26,068 bases of DNA from Candidatus Nanohaloarchaea archaeon (GCA_030671745.1 DAOVHT010000002.1:1-26068), one strand, 5' to 3'. Shown: positions 1 through 8,138, counted from the stretch's first letter. Notes: a model not told the origin generated them from the letters alone. Made by a program: numbers and translations.

Positions 1-932
1 ATTATTGTATTATTTACACCATAATAGAAATCAATTCCATCGTCGCCATTAGTCGGTGAATAGATAGTATTATTAGAAATTATATTGTTGTCAGAATAAT
101 CCATCCGTATACCCTCATCATAACCATCACTGTCTGAAATTACATTGTCTATTATCTGAGTATTGTTTGAGTAATCCATATTGATTCCAGCATCATGATA
201 AGAAGATATAGTGTTCTTTGAGATCTGATTGCCACTTGAGTAATTAAGATAGATACCATAACTGAAATCAGTCAAATAACAGTTTTCAATGATATTATTT
301 TTGGTATTCACACCTGTAAGGAAAACACCAGAAGTCGGATTTGTATCATCGCCATCAATAACATATCCTTTACAATCCAATGTCGTGTTCTGTGTGCCAG
401 CCGCGAATGTTATTGCGGTTGCGCCACCCAAATAAAGATTACGGTCAAGGCAGTAGATTGAATCGTTGTCGGTGATCGTGTATGGCAGTGATACAACCTC
501 ATAGTCGCATCCTGCAGGTACTACCGTGTCAATCTCTACGAATCGCAGTTCAGTCTGGTTAAGTGCGCCGGTCGTGTTTTCTATCCAGATTGTATAATTG
601 TAGGTGTTGTCTGAAAGACCTGTCATGTTGACATACCAGTCAGTCATAGAGACATTTGACATTGATATGTTTGTGATTCCTGTTGAATTTGACCATTGTA
701 GTTTTGCAAAGGATAGGTTATCGTCAGAAGTAATGTTTATGTATGCCCAATCTGCACCAACAGCTGATGCATTGTCAGGTGTCGGAGAATCCCAGTTGGC
801 GATAAGAAATCCAGAAATCAGATTTAGGACAAAACTGTTGTCTGATGAAATGCCGTCAAATGCTAAAAAGAGCGCGAAAATTAGGCATATTATGGCAAAA
901 GCGATAACAACCGGCTTATTTTTTGTATCCAT
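1..932 (-). CDS. Secreted NosD-like beta-helix surface protein, 3' end beyond the window
   Basis: Reading from the ATG at 932, the frame stays open to the left edge (about 310 codons), so the gene is cut by the window. Residues 7-25 are a hydrophobic segment preceded by lysines, seen as a signal peptide or signal anchor. Residues about 58-137 form an Ig-like beta domain (SDDNLSFAKLQWSNS, then LSDNTYNYTIWIENTTG). From about residue 185 there are repeated short turns of the type NNIIENC, GIYLNYSSGNQISKNTI and NNIISNNTI, which is the signature of right-handed parallel beta-helices of the NosD/pectate-lyase type. Family knowledge places these outside the cell as carbohydrate-binding or adhesion proteins; no catalytic residues can be judged. 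The Ig-like domain is nearly duplicated in the gene at the right edge. Exact function unknown. Confidence 0.85.
   Translation of the reverse strand, partial: MDTKNKPVVIAFAIICLIFALFLAFDGISSDNSFVLNLISGFLIANWDSPTPDNASAVGADWAYINITSDDNLSFAKLQWSNSTGITNISMSNVSMTDWYVNMTGLSDNTYNYTIWIENTTGALNQTELRFVEIDTVVPAGCDYEVVSLPYTITDNDSIYCLDRNLYLGGATAITFAAGTQNTTLDCKGYVIDGDDTNPTSGVFLTGVNTKNNIIENCYLTDFSYGIYLNYSSGNQISKNTISSYHDAGINMDYSNNTQIIDNVISDSDGYDEGIRMDYSDNNIISNNTIYSPTNGDDGIDFYYGVNNTI
524..761 (-). repeat. Copy 1 of a ~235-bp coding repeat shared with the right-edge gene
   Basis: This stretch encodes the Ig-like domain with SDDNLSFAKLQWSNS and MTDWYVNMTGLSD. It matches 25119-25357 closely at both DNA and protein level, for example the identical runs GACCATTGTA and TTTTGCAAA. 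The two copies lie about 24.6 kb apart in the same orientation, within two different surface-protein genes. Confidence 0.8.
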
Positions 933-952
933 ACTGCATATAATATGACGGA

Positions 953-968
953 CCAAGTATATATAATT
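953..968 (-). promoter_or_regulatory. TATA-box promoter of the NosD-like gene
   Basis: On the minus strand an AT-rich stretch reading ATTATATATACTT is centred about 28 nt upstream of the ATG at 932. This is the spacing expected for an archaeal box A driving a leaderless transcript. Assigned by position and composition only. Confidence 0.5.
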
Positions 969-1021
969 ATAGACAATACCCTCTTGTTTTTACAAGTCAG
1001 TCAGAAATAAAAATCAAATAA

Positions 1022-1033
1022 CTAATATATACC
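1022..1033 (+). promoter_or_regulatory. TATA-box promoter of the GH15-like gene
   Basis: The sequence TAATATATACC is centred about 29 nt before the ATG at 1057, with no ribosome-site motif between. This fits an archaeal leaderless promoter. Together with the minus-strand box, the 124-bp gap 933-1056 is a divergent promoter region. Confidence 0.5.
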
Positions 1034-1056
1034 TGACAGACACATAATAATAGTAT

Positions 1057-2247
1057 ATGTTGTTCAATGAAACTGAAAAAAAAGTTCTTGAAAAGATCTA
1101 TCTTAAAAGCGCTGAAGTCATCAATTCTGTAACGATGCCAAACGGTGCGATCTTGGCAAGCCCGCCGGGAAGACGGTACCCTTACATGTATCCGCGCGAC
1201 ACCATGCTGATACTGCGCGTACTATTGGAACTTGGTGAGGTCAAAAAAACAAAAAAGACACTTGAATTCATATTGAGTCTTGTGGGTGAGACAGGTGAAT
1301 GGTACCAGAGATACACAAAAGACGGTGAATCCGCAAGCTATCGACCGTCACAGGTCGACTGCAACGGGCTTGTCCTTTACATGGTCAAAAGATATTATGA
1401 TGCGACAGGCGACCGTAAATTCCTTGAGAAACATTGGAGGCAGATACATCTAGGTACACGGTTCCTTGAAGAGCATTACATCAAAGAAGAAAAGCTTGTG
1501 TTCTCCATGAACTCAATCCATGAATGGCCACCCATGGAAGCTGGGTTTGAGATCTGGGCTAACGTGTGCGCACTGGCAGGATTCAAGGCAGCGTGTGAGA
1601 TTGCAGACATCCTAGGTAAAAAGGAAGATATCAAGGAATGGTGCCAGATTGAAACTGATCTTACGAAATCTATCATGACAAAGATGGTAAAGGATGGGCA
1701 TTTCATCAAGCTGACTAACATGGTCAATATCTATGACGCCGACATCTCTGAACTTGGCGCATACATACTGGGTCTTGTCCCTGCAGACGACAAGGTTGCA
1801 AAGAATACCTGCGACTTTATCGAGAAAAATCTTTATGATAAGAAATTAGGCGGTATCAGGCGGCATGTCGAGAAGTATGGACGACCTGGACGGAATAATG
1901 GTGGCTATGGACCCTACAGCATGTACACGGGATGGATGGCACAGTATCATATCGACAGCGGTAACCCTCAAGATGCAAAGAAATATTTTGACTGGTTCAT
2001 AAGGCACCATAAAGCAGGGCTTATTCCAGAACATGTCTCTACTAAAAAAGATTTCTTGAAATGGCAGAAAGAGGCAAAAGAGATCGGCAGGTATTACAAG
2101 AGCGGCAGGAAGGAAGAGGCTGAAAAGGTCATGAGGTCTAAAGATTTCAGAGAGAATGATGTCGCATACTGGGTGGTTCCTTTGACATGGGGGCATGCAG
2201 AGTTTGTTCTCGCATACCATAAACTGAAAAAGAAAAATCTAATCTGA
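1057..2247 (+). CDS. GH15-like glucoamylase / glucodextranase
   Basis: A 396-residue cytoplasmic protein (no signal peptide) resembling the (alpha/alpha)6-barrel of glycoside hydrolase family 15, which removes glucose from non-reducing ends of alpha-glucans. Visible family-like motifs are YPYMYPRD at 41-48, NSIHEWPPMEAGFEIWAN around 152-169, GLIPEHVS at 321-328 and VPLTWGHAEF near the C terminus. By comparison with GH15, Glu165 (in FEIW) is the probable general acid and Glu325 (in IPEH) the probable general base; these assignments are inferred. The protein lacks the N-terminal beta-sandwich found in many prokaryotic GH15 enzymes, so it is a catalytic-domain-only form. It sits beside glycogen synthase and debranching genes, which supports a role in glycogen breakdown. 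Its last 9 bases overlap the 3' end of the convergent phosphatase gene. Substrate (maltooligosaccharide, dextrin or other) is uncertain. Confidence 0.85.
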   Translation: MLFNETEKKVLEKIYLKSAEVINSVTMPNGAILASPPGRRYPYMYPRDTMLILRVLLELGEVKKTKKTLEFILSLVGETGEWYQRYTKDGESASYRPSQVDCNGLVLYMVKRYYDATGDRKFLEKHWRQIHLGTRFLEEHYIKEEKLVFSMNSIHEWPPMEAGFEIWANVCALAGFKAACEIADILGKKEDIKEWCQIETDLTKSIMTKMVKDGHFIKLTNMVNIYDADISELGAYILGLVPADDKVAKNTCDFIEKNLYDKKLGGIRRHVEKYGRPGRNNGGYGPYSMYTGWMAQYHIDSGNPQDAKKYFDWFIRHHKAGLIPEHVSTKKDFLKWQKEAKEIGRYYKSGRKEEAEKVMRSKDFRENDVAYWVVPLTWGHAEFVLAYHKLKKKNLI

Positions 2248-3075
2248 TTTTGATTCGAATAACAATTCCTCTATTGTCTCGCTCCAGCCTTTAGGTCCCT
2301 CAAATTCGGTGTAGGTCACGTCAAAATTGATTTCTGGTTTCTTGTGTTCTCGGTTCTTTACAAGGATTGGTATGTCAACATTTTTCAGCATAGGAATATC
2401 ATTCTCGCCGTCGCCAAGACCTATCGTCTTTAGTTTTAGGCTTCCGCCATATCTTTTTCTGAAAAGGTCGGTCAGAATCTTTACTGCATGACCCTTGTCA
2501 TTTGCGCCCATAAGATGATGGTACCTGCCGCCTGCACTTGTATTGTAGCCTGCAGCATTTATTATCTTTGCAATTTCTCTCTTATCTTTCGGGTCAAGTA
2601 TCCTGAAAGCAACATCATATTCTCTCTTTTTTGCGCGGATGGCATCCATCTTTGTAAGGCCTGTCTCTTTGGACAGTTCGCTGACTGACATGTCTGAAAA
2701 AGTCTTTAACTCAAAACCTTCTTTTTTTATCTGTTTCACCACTTTATTCAGTTGAGCTATGGGTGTGCCTAATTCGATTACATTGTATTGGTTCATCGTT
2801 TTGTCAAATGGATATTTGAAAGAAAAATAATCTTTAGGTATGAATATTGCACCACCATTCTCTACAATGAAAGGATATCTCAGGTTTAATTTATCTGTGT
2901 ATTTTTCAGTTTCGCCCCGGGTCTTGCTTGTGCACAGGATGACTGGGATGTTTCTCTTTTTCAATGACTTTAATGTCTTTGAGGCATCTATATAGGAATA
3001 ATCCTTGTGATCGATCAGAGTGCCGTCAAGGTCGGTGAATATCACTATCTTTTCGTTATTTTTTGAAGAATCCAT
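2239..3075 (-). CDS. mpgP: Mannosyl-3-phosphoglycerate phosphatase-like HAD hydrolase
   Basis: A 278-residue HAD-superfamily phosphatase. Motif I is FTDLDGTLID (nucleophile Asp15, acid/base Asp17). The motif III/substrate region is GGRYHHLMGANDKGHAVK (Lys194) and motif IV is GLGDGENDIPML (Asp222, Asp226). The GGR-H-x-GANDKG arrangement is typical of the mannosyl-3-phosphoglycerate phosphatase (MPGP/YedP) subfamily, which dephosphorylates mannosyl-3-phosphoglycerate to the compatible solute mannosylglycerate. The synthase partner is not in the window, and a glucosyl-3-phosphoglycerate or other sugar-phosphate substrate is possible. The gene follows the 76-aa gene by 27 bp, so the two are probably co-transcribed; a GGTG ribosome-site-like motif lies roughly 10-14 nt before the ATG. 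Its 3' end overlaps the GH15-like gene by 9 bp, tail to tail. Confidence 0.8.
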   Translation of the reverse strand: MDSSKNNEKIVIFTDLDGTLIDHKDYSYIDASKTLKSLKKRNIPVILCTSKTRGETEKYTDKLNLRYPFIVENGGAIFIPKDYFSFKYPFDKTMNQYNVIELGTPIAQLNKVVKQIKKEGFELKTFSDMSVSELSKETGLTKMDAIRAKKREYDVAFRILDPKDKREIAKIINAAGYNTSAGGRYHHLMGANDKGHAVKILTDLFRKRYGGSLKLKTIGLGDGENDIPMLKNVDIPILVKNREHKKPEINFDVTYTEFEGPKGWSETIEELLFESKSD

Positions 3076-3102
3076 ATATCAATCAGCACCATACATAAAA
3101 AA

Positions 3103-3333
3103 TCAAGTCATGACAAGACCTAAAATCAGAATTGAGACAAAAAAGCTCACAAATAAAAACACGATCAGTTGTGAATTGTCTATCCGCATCAAAGGGTCTT
3201 GGTATCGCTCATAATAAATCTTACCGTCACTCTTGTCTTTAAATTGCCAACCCTTAGCTTTAAGTGCTTTTGCTTTTGATGAGAGTTCAGGGTCTTCGGC
3301 ATCAAGGATTGTAAGATTATTATTTCCAGCCAT
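3103..3333 (-). CDS. Small tail-anchored membrane protein, unknown
   Basis: A 76-residue protein with a charged soluble N-terminal part (about 1-53, including the KAKALKAKGWQFKDKSDG segment) and one hydrophobic helix at about 55-75 that ends the protein. The topology is that of a tail-anchored protein facing the cytoplasm. I do not recognise a family. It is the first gene of a likely two-gene unit with the MPGP-like phosphatase (27-bp gap). A well-placed TATA box upstream and the open frame with normal codon use support it as a real gene. Function unknown. Confidence 0.65.
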   Translation of the reverse strand: MAGNNNLTILDAEDPELSSKAKALKAKGWQFKDKSDGKIYYERYQDPLMRIDNSQLIVFLFVSFFVSILILGLVMT

Positions 3334-3350
3334 ATTAATATTAGGTCTTA

Positions 3351-3363
3351 GATATATATAATA
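3351..3363 (-). promoter_or_regulatory. TATA-box promoter of the 76-aa/phosphatase unit
   Basis: On the minus strand ATTATATATATC is centred about 24 nt upstream of the ATG at 3333, leaving essentially no 5' leader. This fits a leaderless archaeal promoter. Confidence 0.55.
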
Positions 3364-3376
3364 ATTTGTGCGAATC

Positions 3377-3703
3377 TTATTGTTTCAGCTTGAAAGATCT
3401 GTCAATTAAGACGTCGTCGACTGATGCAAGAACACGGAGAGTCATCGGTATATCATTATTCGGGTAAAAAAAGAACTGGAATTCATTATCGCCGACACAA
3501 GTCAGATGGTTCACTGACCTTTCAGGGTAGGTTGTGTTAATTTCAGAAGATGTCACATCAGGCATGAATACATATTCCTTTCCGGATCTGAGATACAATA
3601 TTGCGGAGATCTTCAGGTATCTAGTTTTTAATATGTCTGTGACTTTGATTCTGAAACGAAGAAAATCCTCTGCAGGCTCTATATTGAATGTTATGTTTGC
3701 CAT
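3377..3703 (-). CDS. Hypothetical 108-aa protein
   Basis: A soluble 108-residue protein without signal peptide or membrane helix. Alternating hydrophobic residues (FRIKVTDI, LKISAILYLR, EYVFMPDV, EFQFFFYP, LRVLASVDD) suggest an all-beta fold. I do not recognise a family and no catalytic motif is evident. It lies between the 76-aa gene and glycogen synthase on the same strand and has its own TATA-like sequence, so it may be transcribed separately. A glycogen-associated or carbohydrate-binding role would be a guess from position only. Confidence 0.6.
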   Translation of the reverse strand: MANITFNIEPAEDFLRFRIKVTDILKTRYLKISAILYLRSGKEYVFMPDVTSSEINTTYPERSVNHLTCVGDNEFQFFFYPNNDIPMTLRVLASVDDVLIDRSFKLKQ

Positions 3704-3722
3704 AATATATCTACATCGGAAA

Positions 3723-3735
3723 AATTAATATAATA
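3723..3735 (-). promoter_or_regulatory. TATA-box promoter of the 108-aa gene
   Basis: Minus-strand ATTATATTAATTTT is centred about 26 nt before the ATG at 3703. This is the spacing expected for a leaderless archaeal transcript. Confidence 0.45.
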
Positions 3736-3743
3736 ATTGTCAA

Positions 3744-5564
3744 TCACTTTCTCTTTTTGCTTTTTGAAAGTGCCATGTCGTGCGCCTTGAAATAGTTTTC
3801 TGCAAGGTGGTCCCATCCCACAAGTTGGGATAGTTGTTTTGCATTATGTTTCTGGGCGATTATCTCGTGTTCAGACATGGTCGTCACATCATGCATCATT
3901 TCAGTAAGGTCTGAGACTATCTCCCTGTATTTCCTGCCACGGCGCTTAAGGATCTTTATACCCTTATCTTTTTTATCGTCTATCTGTTCTGATATGTACT
4001 GACCGAACCCGGCAAGATCTGTCGTGATAGTTATGCAACCATTGGCTACTGATTCAACGGGTGTGTATCCCCATGGCTCATAATATGACGGGAACACTGT
4101 AAGACTTGAAGCTACCAGCATGGAATTATAATCCATTGAAAGAAGACGGTCTGCAGACGATAAATATGCAGGGTAAAATATTACTTTTACCGGGCTATCT
4201 TCCTGGTTGAAAAGGTTGTTGTGTTTCAGTCTGCTGATTATATTGTCGCCGTCTTCAGGATAGTTCAGTTTAAGCGCGCACAATGGTGGATTCTTATTCT
4301 CCCGTGACTTGAATGCGAGTGCGAGTCTCTTGAAATTATTAGTATACTGGTCTTTTACATATCTCAATAGTGATTCGTGTGTGTATTCCCCGTGAGTCAA
4401 TGATTGCATAAGTTGCCATTTCATCTCAGGAAGTATCTCATCAACATGATTCTCCAGTTCATTGTAAAGGGAAAAGTTTTCAAGTATCTCTATATTCTCA
4501 CCGCGGACATCTGAAGGGATTGCGATAAATATGAAAGTGTTCTTGTCATAACTCTCTTGTTTCAGGCGTTCATTCAATTGCCCCAATGCATCTATGAAAA
4601 CATCAAGACCTTTATTGTGGTACTCGTATCTCCCCGAAATCATGATAATCCTTGGGTCGTTAAGGTTGACATTGTAATAGGGTTCAAAATATGCAGACAG
4701 AAATGATAGTACCCTGTCTTTCTCGATCTTATGCCTGTATGACAACTTTTCCATGGCCGGATAATTTTTCATGTCAAGACCGTTCGGGAGTATCATGTCA
4801 GGTTTTCGTCCCAATATAAATTCTGCTTCTTTTGCAGTTGTCTTGCTGACGGTTGTGAAAACGTCACAATTTCTTGCGCAGACAACCTCGGTCAAATGTT
4901 TGGCTGGCACTTTATATTCATAAGCGGCATCAGTCCCGATTGCAGTCTTTATCCTGAGACCTGCATCTATCATCTCTGCAAGATTTACGCCCTGACCTGC
5001 AATAGACCGTCCCAGCATGGTTGCGTGGACGGTGAACACTGTCGCGATATCACAGTTCTGCATCTTGAGATAAAGAAGTGCAACGCCTGACATCCATTCA
5101 TGGAATTGCGCAATCATCGGTTCTTTCATATCGGTCTTTAGGCGTTCAAGAAGCATGCCGACCGCATAACTCCACACTACAGGTTCCTCAAACCAGGAAT
5201 CGGAATCGATAGAATCAATCTTATACTGTTCCCATAACAGGGTCTTTATGTCATTTGACTTATGCATGAAATCTTTGACATCGATCAATATGCAACGCGG
5301 TTTTCCCGGTATGTTCCAGAAACCGTAATAGCATCTGATGCCTTCTTTTTCAAGATCATCAAAGATTGGTCTTAATCTGCCTGCATCCCTGCTTACAAAT
5401 TCATATTGCGCTTTCGACCTGTCATAGAAACCGACAGCATAATAATTATCACCGTACTTTTCCAGCATCGCCTCTGCCTTTGAACTTATGACTGTATAGA
5501 TACCGCCTACCTTGTTCCCTACCTCAAAGGATACTTCGAAAAACAGGTTGTCATCTTTTGTCAT
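3744..5564 (-). CDS. Glycogen synthase, GT3 (eukaryote/archaea type)
   Basis: A 606-residue cytoplasmic glycosyltransferase that extends alpha-1,4-glucan from a nucleotide-sugar donor. Diagnostic features of family GT3 are the N-terminal EVSFEVGNKVGGIYTVISSK (residues 10-29, donor-binding glycine loop), FTVHATMLGR at 177-186, LPNGLD at 259-264 and SGRYEYHNKGLD at 310-321. The catalytic C-terminal block FPSYYEPWGYTPVE at 491-504 holds the E-x7-E pair Glu496/Glu504. The GYEPWGYTP-type block and the VGGIYTVI loop distinguish it from bacterial GlgA (GT5). Length is shorter than animal and yeast enzymes; no regulatory Arg cluster of the eukaryotic kind is evident. The C terminus is Lys-rich (SKSKKRK). 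It is divergent from the debranching enzyme across 88 bp. GGAAGTG, 8 nt before the ATG, is a plausible ribosome site. UDP- versus ADP-glucose use cannot be read from sequence. Confidence 0.95.
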   Translation of the reverse strand: MTKDDNLFFEVSFEVGNKVGGIYTVISSKAEAMLEKYGDNYYAVGFYDRSKAQYEFVSRDAGRLRPIFDDLEKEGIRCYYGFWNIPGKPRCILIDVKDFMHKSNDIKTLLWEQYKIDSIDSDSWFEEPVVWSYAVGMLLERLKTDMKEPMIAQFHEWMSGVALLYLKMQNCDIATVFTVHATMLGRSIAGQGVNLAEMIDAGLRIKTAIGTDAAYEYKVPAKHLTEVVCARNCDVFTTVSKTTAKEAEFILGRKPDMILPNGLDMKNYPAMEKLSYRHKIEKDRVLSFLSAYFEPYYNVNLNDPRIIMISGRYEYHNKGLDVFIDALGQLNERLKQESYDKNTFIFIAIPSDVRGENIEILENFSLYNELENHVDEILPEMKWQLMQSLTHGEYTHESLLRYVKDQYTNNFKRLALAFKSRENKNPPLCALKLNYPEDGDNIISRLKHNNLFNQEDSPVKVIFYPAYLSSADRLLSMDYNSMLVASSLTVFPSYYEPWGYTPVESVANGCITITTDLAGFGQYISEQIDDKKDKGIKILKRRGRKYREIVSDLTEMMHDVTTMSEHEIIAQKHNAKQLSQLVGWDHLAENYFKAHDMALSKSKKRK

Positions 5565-5618
5565 AGTTTAAACACTTCCGAGTGAAAACAATATCGGGAT
5601 ACTCAATAATTGTACAAT

Positions 5619-5633
5619 ACCTATTTATACTGG
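5619..5633. promoter_or_regulatory. Shared TATA element between glycogen synthase and debranching genes
   Basis: The plus strand reads CCTATTTATACTGG, placing TTTATA about 27 nt upstream of the debranching-enzyme ATG at 5653 (leaderless). The same bases read GTATAAATAGG on the minus strand, a good TATA box about 60 nt upstream of the synthase ATG at 5564. This would leave a leader of roughly 35 nt, consistent with the GGAAGTG ribosome-site-like motif there. No other convincing box lies at the usual distance for the synthase. Confidence 0.5.
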
Positions 5634-5652
5634 GTTGCTATATATAATTATT

Positions 5653-7713
5653 ATGGATAGCATCTACATCAAGAAACATGAATCCCACGATAAAACATAT
5701 GCACAGAAAGGATTCCGATCATTCCTGTATAGGTATATAGATTCTGGATTCAGGACCAAATGGAGCGGTTTCTGGATACCACCGTTAAAGATTCTTGAGT
5801 ATTATGCGTATAATGTCAATGGAGAATGGCTCGATGTCAATAACCAGACACGGTTCGCACTTGATAAAGAGAAAGGTATCCACAGATATAACCTTGCCAA
5901 GAAAGGGCTTGAAGTCTCTGAGATGGTATTTGTACCGCTTGACATGAAGAGCATGATATCTGTACTTGAAATCAAGAACACATCAACAAAAGATACTAAA
6001 GTCAATATCTCTTTTGAAGTTGCGGTCAACATGAGGACCAAGGATGAGAACTGGCATGTCAGGGAGTATGATACAGAGTACAGTAAAGTGCGACGATGCG
6101 TAGATATCACATCCAATGACATCAATGGTTTTGCGAGGATCGGTATGGGCAAGACTAACGGTGTCACATTCAAGTTTACGGAAGATTCAAATTATAAAGA
6201 TCATTATCCTGGAAATGAGAAACAGAGATGTTTCACACCAGGTAAAATTGAAGCTACATTGAGCATCAAAGCAGGCAAGACAATGAAGATACCATTCATA
6301 ATCTCTGCAAGTAACATATCAAAAGATGACCTTTCCGAAAATTATGATTACTCCATCAGCAACTGGAAAACTATGATTGATGCCAAGAGAAAACTGTTTA
6401 CGAAACTTTTCACGACTGAGAGGATCGAGACCAATAATAATGCGATCGACAATGCATTCTCGTGGAGTGCAGTAAACCTTGCTAACCTGATACAGAATGG
6501 TGAAGATGGACTTGGTATGCTTGCCGGGATTCCGTGGTTCCAGAGATTCTGGGCACGAGATACATTATGGTCCATGTTCGGTCTTGTTGACATCGGTGAA
6601 TTCTATGCTGCGAAAGAATGCCTTTCTGAGATTGCAAGAAATTATAAGAATAATATACCTACCGTGACTGACCTTAACGGAAAAAGTGAATATTACAGCG
6701 ATGATACAGATCCGCTTTTCATCCTTGCGGTAGATTACTATGTCAAGACCACAGGTGACCGTGAATTTGAGAAAGAGATGAAAGAAGTCATCAAAAAAAT
6801 TGAACTGAACCTGAAGATCGGCAAAGATGGACTTGTCGAAACGCGGCCTAATGGAAGCTGGATGGATTCTTATGACCGATTCGGTACGCCGATCGATGTC
6901 CAGTCACTCTGGATAGCAGCACTCAAGAAAATAAAATCTAAGAAAGTCAAGATTCTTGAGAAGACTATGGACAATCAATTCTGGAACACGCTTGAGAATT
7001 TCCCGAAAGATACCTCAACTGATGAAGCGATGACCATCAATTGCACAGTACCTATCATGTTCGGGCAGTTCCCAAAAAGCCGGAGTGTCATTGCGCTCAA
7101 CAGGATAAGTGAAGAGTTCAAGACCGAGCATGGTGTCAGGACAAGGTCACCGTATTCACAGGGATACGGGTCTTCTGAATACCATAAGGGCGCGTCATGG
7201 GGTCTGACTACCGGCTGGACGGCAGCTGCAAGTTTTGCGCAAAGTATGAATGATGACGGTGCGGAATACCTAAAGCTTACGGCATCTGAAGTCGATGACA
7301 ATCAAGTGTCTGCAATGGCTGAATGTATCGATGCTGAAACGGGGGCGTTGCGCGGCACTACAATGCAGGCGTGGTCACATTCAATGTATGTCCATGCAAT
7401 CGACAGGTACATGTTCGGTATCGAGGCAGACATGAAAGATAATATTATTATGATTACACCAAACATCCCACGGACATGGAAATCTGTTGCAAGGTTCGGC
7501 AAGAAGATGGGCTATTATTCTATGAACATGCGTATTGACCAGGATGATAAAAAGATTGAGATGCATCTTTTGTTCTCGTCAGACCCTAAAGCCAAGGGTG
7601 TCATCAGGATGCCTTACGGCATGAAGAAGATTACTGTCAACCGTAAAAAGTTCAAAGAGAATGTTGCCGAAGTCACACTGAAAAAAGAGAATAAGATTGT
7701 TGCGTATTTTTGA
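5653..7713 (+). CDS. Amylo-alpha-1,6-glucosidase (glycogen debranching, GDE C-terminal type)
   Basis: A 686-residue cytoplasmic enzyme predicted to hydrolyse alpha-1,6 branch stubs of glycogen. Residues about 1-245 form an N-terminal beta-sandwich. Residues about 260-590 form the (alpha/alpha)6-barrel of the archaeal/eukaryotic debranching-enzyme C-terminal family, with GIPWFQRFWARDTLW at 292-306, NGSWMDSYDRFGTPIDVQSL at 400-419, YHKGASWGLTTGW at 510-522, AECIDAETG at 556-564 and MQAWSHS at 571-577. The acidic residues in WMDS and AECID are candidate catalytic or substrate-binding residues by analogy. Residues 595-686 form a small C-terminal beta domain. I place the start at the ATG at 5653, because the TATA element sits 27 nt upstream, rather than an in-frame TTG at 5635. 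Divergent from glycogen synthase; no 4-alpha-glucanotransferase domain is present. Confidence 0.92.
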   Translation: MDSIYIKKHESHDKTYAQKGFRSFLYRYIDSGFRTKWSGFWIPPLKILEYYAYNVNGEWLDVNNQTRFALDKEKGIHRYNLAKKGLEVSEMVFVPLDMKSMISVLEIKNTSTKDTKVNISFEVAVNMRTKDENWHVREYDTEYSKVRRCVDITSNDINGFARIGMGKTNGVTFKFTEDSNYKDHYPGNEKQRCFTPGKIEATLSIKAGKTMKIPFIISASNISKDDLSENYDYSISNWKTMIDAKRKLFTKLFTTERIETNNNAIDNAFSWSAVNLANLIQNGEDGLGMLAGIPWFQRFWARDTLWSMFGLVDIGEFYAAKECLSEIARNYKNNIPTVTDLNGKSEYYSDDTDPLFILAVDYYVKTTGDREFEKEMKEVIKKIELNLKIGKDGLVETRPNGSWMDSYDRFGTPIDVQSLWIAALKKIKSKKVKILEKTMDNQFWNTLENFPKDTSTDEAMTINCTVPIMFGQFPKSRSVIALNRISEEFKTEHGVRTRSPYSQGYGSSEYHKGASWGLTTGWTAAASFAQSMNDDGAEYLKLTASEVDDNQVSAMAECIDAETGALRGTTMQAWSHSMYVHAIDRYMFGIEADMKDNIIMITPNIPRTWKSVARFGKKMGYYSMNMRIDQDDKKIEMHLLFSSDPKAKGVIRMPYGMKKITVNRKKFKENVAEVTLKKENKIVAYF

Positions 7714-7721
7714 TAAGCTAA

Positions 7722-7748
7722 ATTAATTTTTTAATTAACGGTTTTTTT
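7722..7748 (+). terminator. Oligo-T termination region after the debranching gene
   Basis: Just after the stop codon there are T runs of six (7727-7732) and seven (7742-7748) separated by AATTAACGG. A short TTAATT/AATTAA inverted repeat flanks the first run. Archaeal RNA polymerase terminates at oligo-T tracts. The second run overlaps the 3' end of the convergent 135-aa gene. Confidence 0.4.
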
Positions 7749-8138
7749 ATTTACTAATATTTCACAATCACTTTCCATTACTTGGTAAGCCATATTGTTA
7801 TCAGAGATAAATTGTACCTCACGGGGAAGATTGTTTGGTTTATCAGAGTCTGCGAAATATTTATCACTTAAATCAGTGATTGTATATCCGACTAAATCAG
7901 AGAATGGGTTTTCGATGGTTTCTTTTTCATCCATTAAATATCCTACCATTTCGGTATCAATTTCGAATTCAGAAATAAATAATATACTACTTTTTACGCC
8001 AAGAAAATAAGTTTCTTTATTACCGTCTTTTTCAATATCCAGACGGTTTCCTTCAACGGCGGAGACATAGGCACCTTGCAATAATTCAAAACTTAATGTT
8101 TCAACTGTTTTATCAGCACTTATTATTAACTGAGCCAT
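7731..8138 (-). CDS. Hypothetical 135-aa protein
   Basis: An acidic, soluble 135-residue protein beginning MAQLIISADKTVETLSFELL. I choose the ATG at 8138 because a TATA box is centred 26 nt upstream; the frame stays open further upstream to 8330, but that part runs antisense-in-frame through the end of the neighbouring gene and has unlike composition. There is no signal peptide, membrane helix or recognisable catalytic motif. Alternating hydrophobics (TYFLGVKSSILFISEFEI) suggest mixed alpha/beta or beta structure. It is convergent with the debranching gene (17 bp between stop codons). Function unknown. Confidence 0.65.
   Translation of the reverse strand: MAQLIISADKTVETLSFELLQGAYVSAVEGNRLDIEKDGNKETYFLGVKSSILFISEFEIDTEMVGYLMDEKETIENPFSDLVGYTITDLSDKYFADSDKPNNLPREVQFISDNNMAYQVMESDCEILVNKKTVN

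Noticed and set aside
604..948. Plus-strand open frame of 114 codons
   Set aside because: It is antisense to the NosD-like surface gene, which has a signal peptide, family motifs and a TATA box; the plus-strand product has no recognisable features.
5635..5652. TTG start adding six residues to the debranching enzyme
   Set aside because: The TATA-like element lies only about 10 nt upstream of the TTG but 27 nt upstream of the ATG at 5653, so the ATG is favoured.
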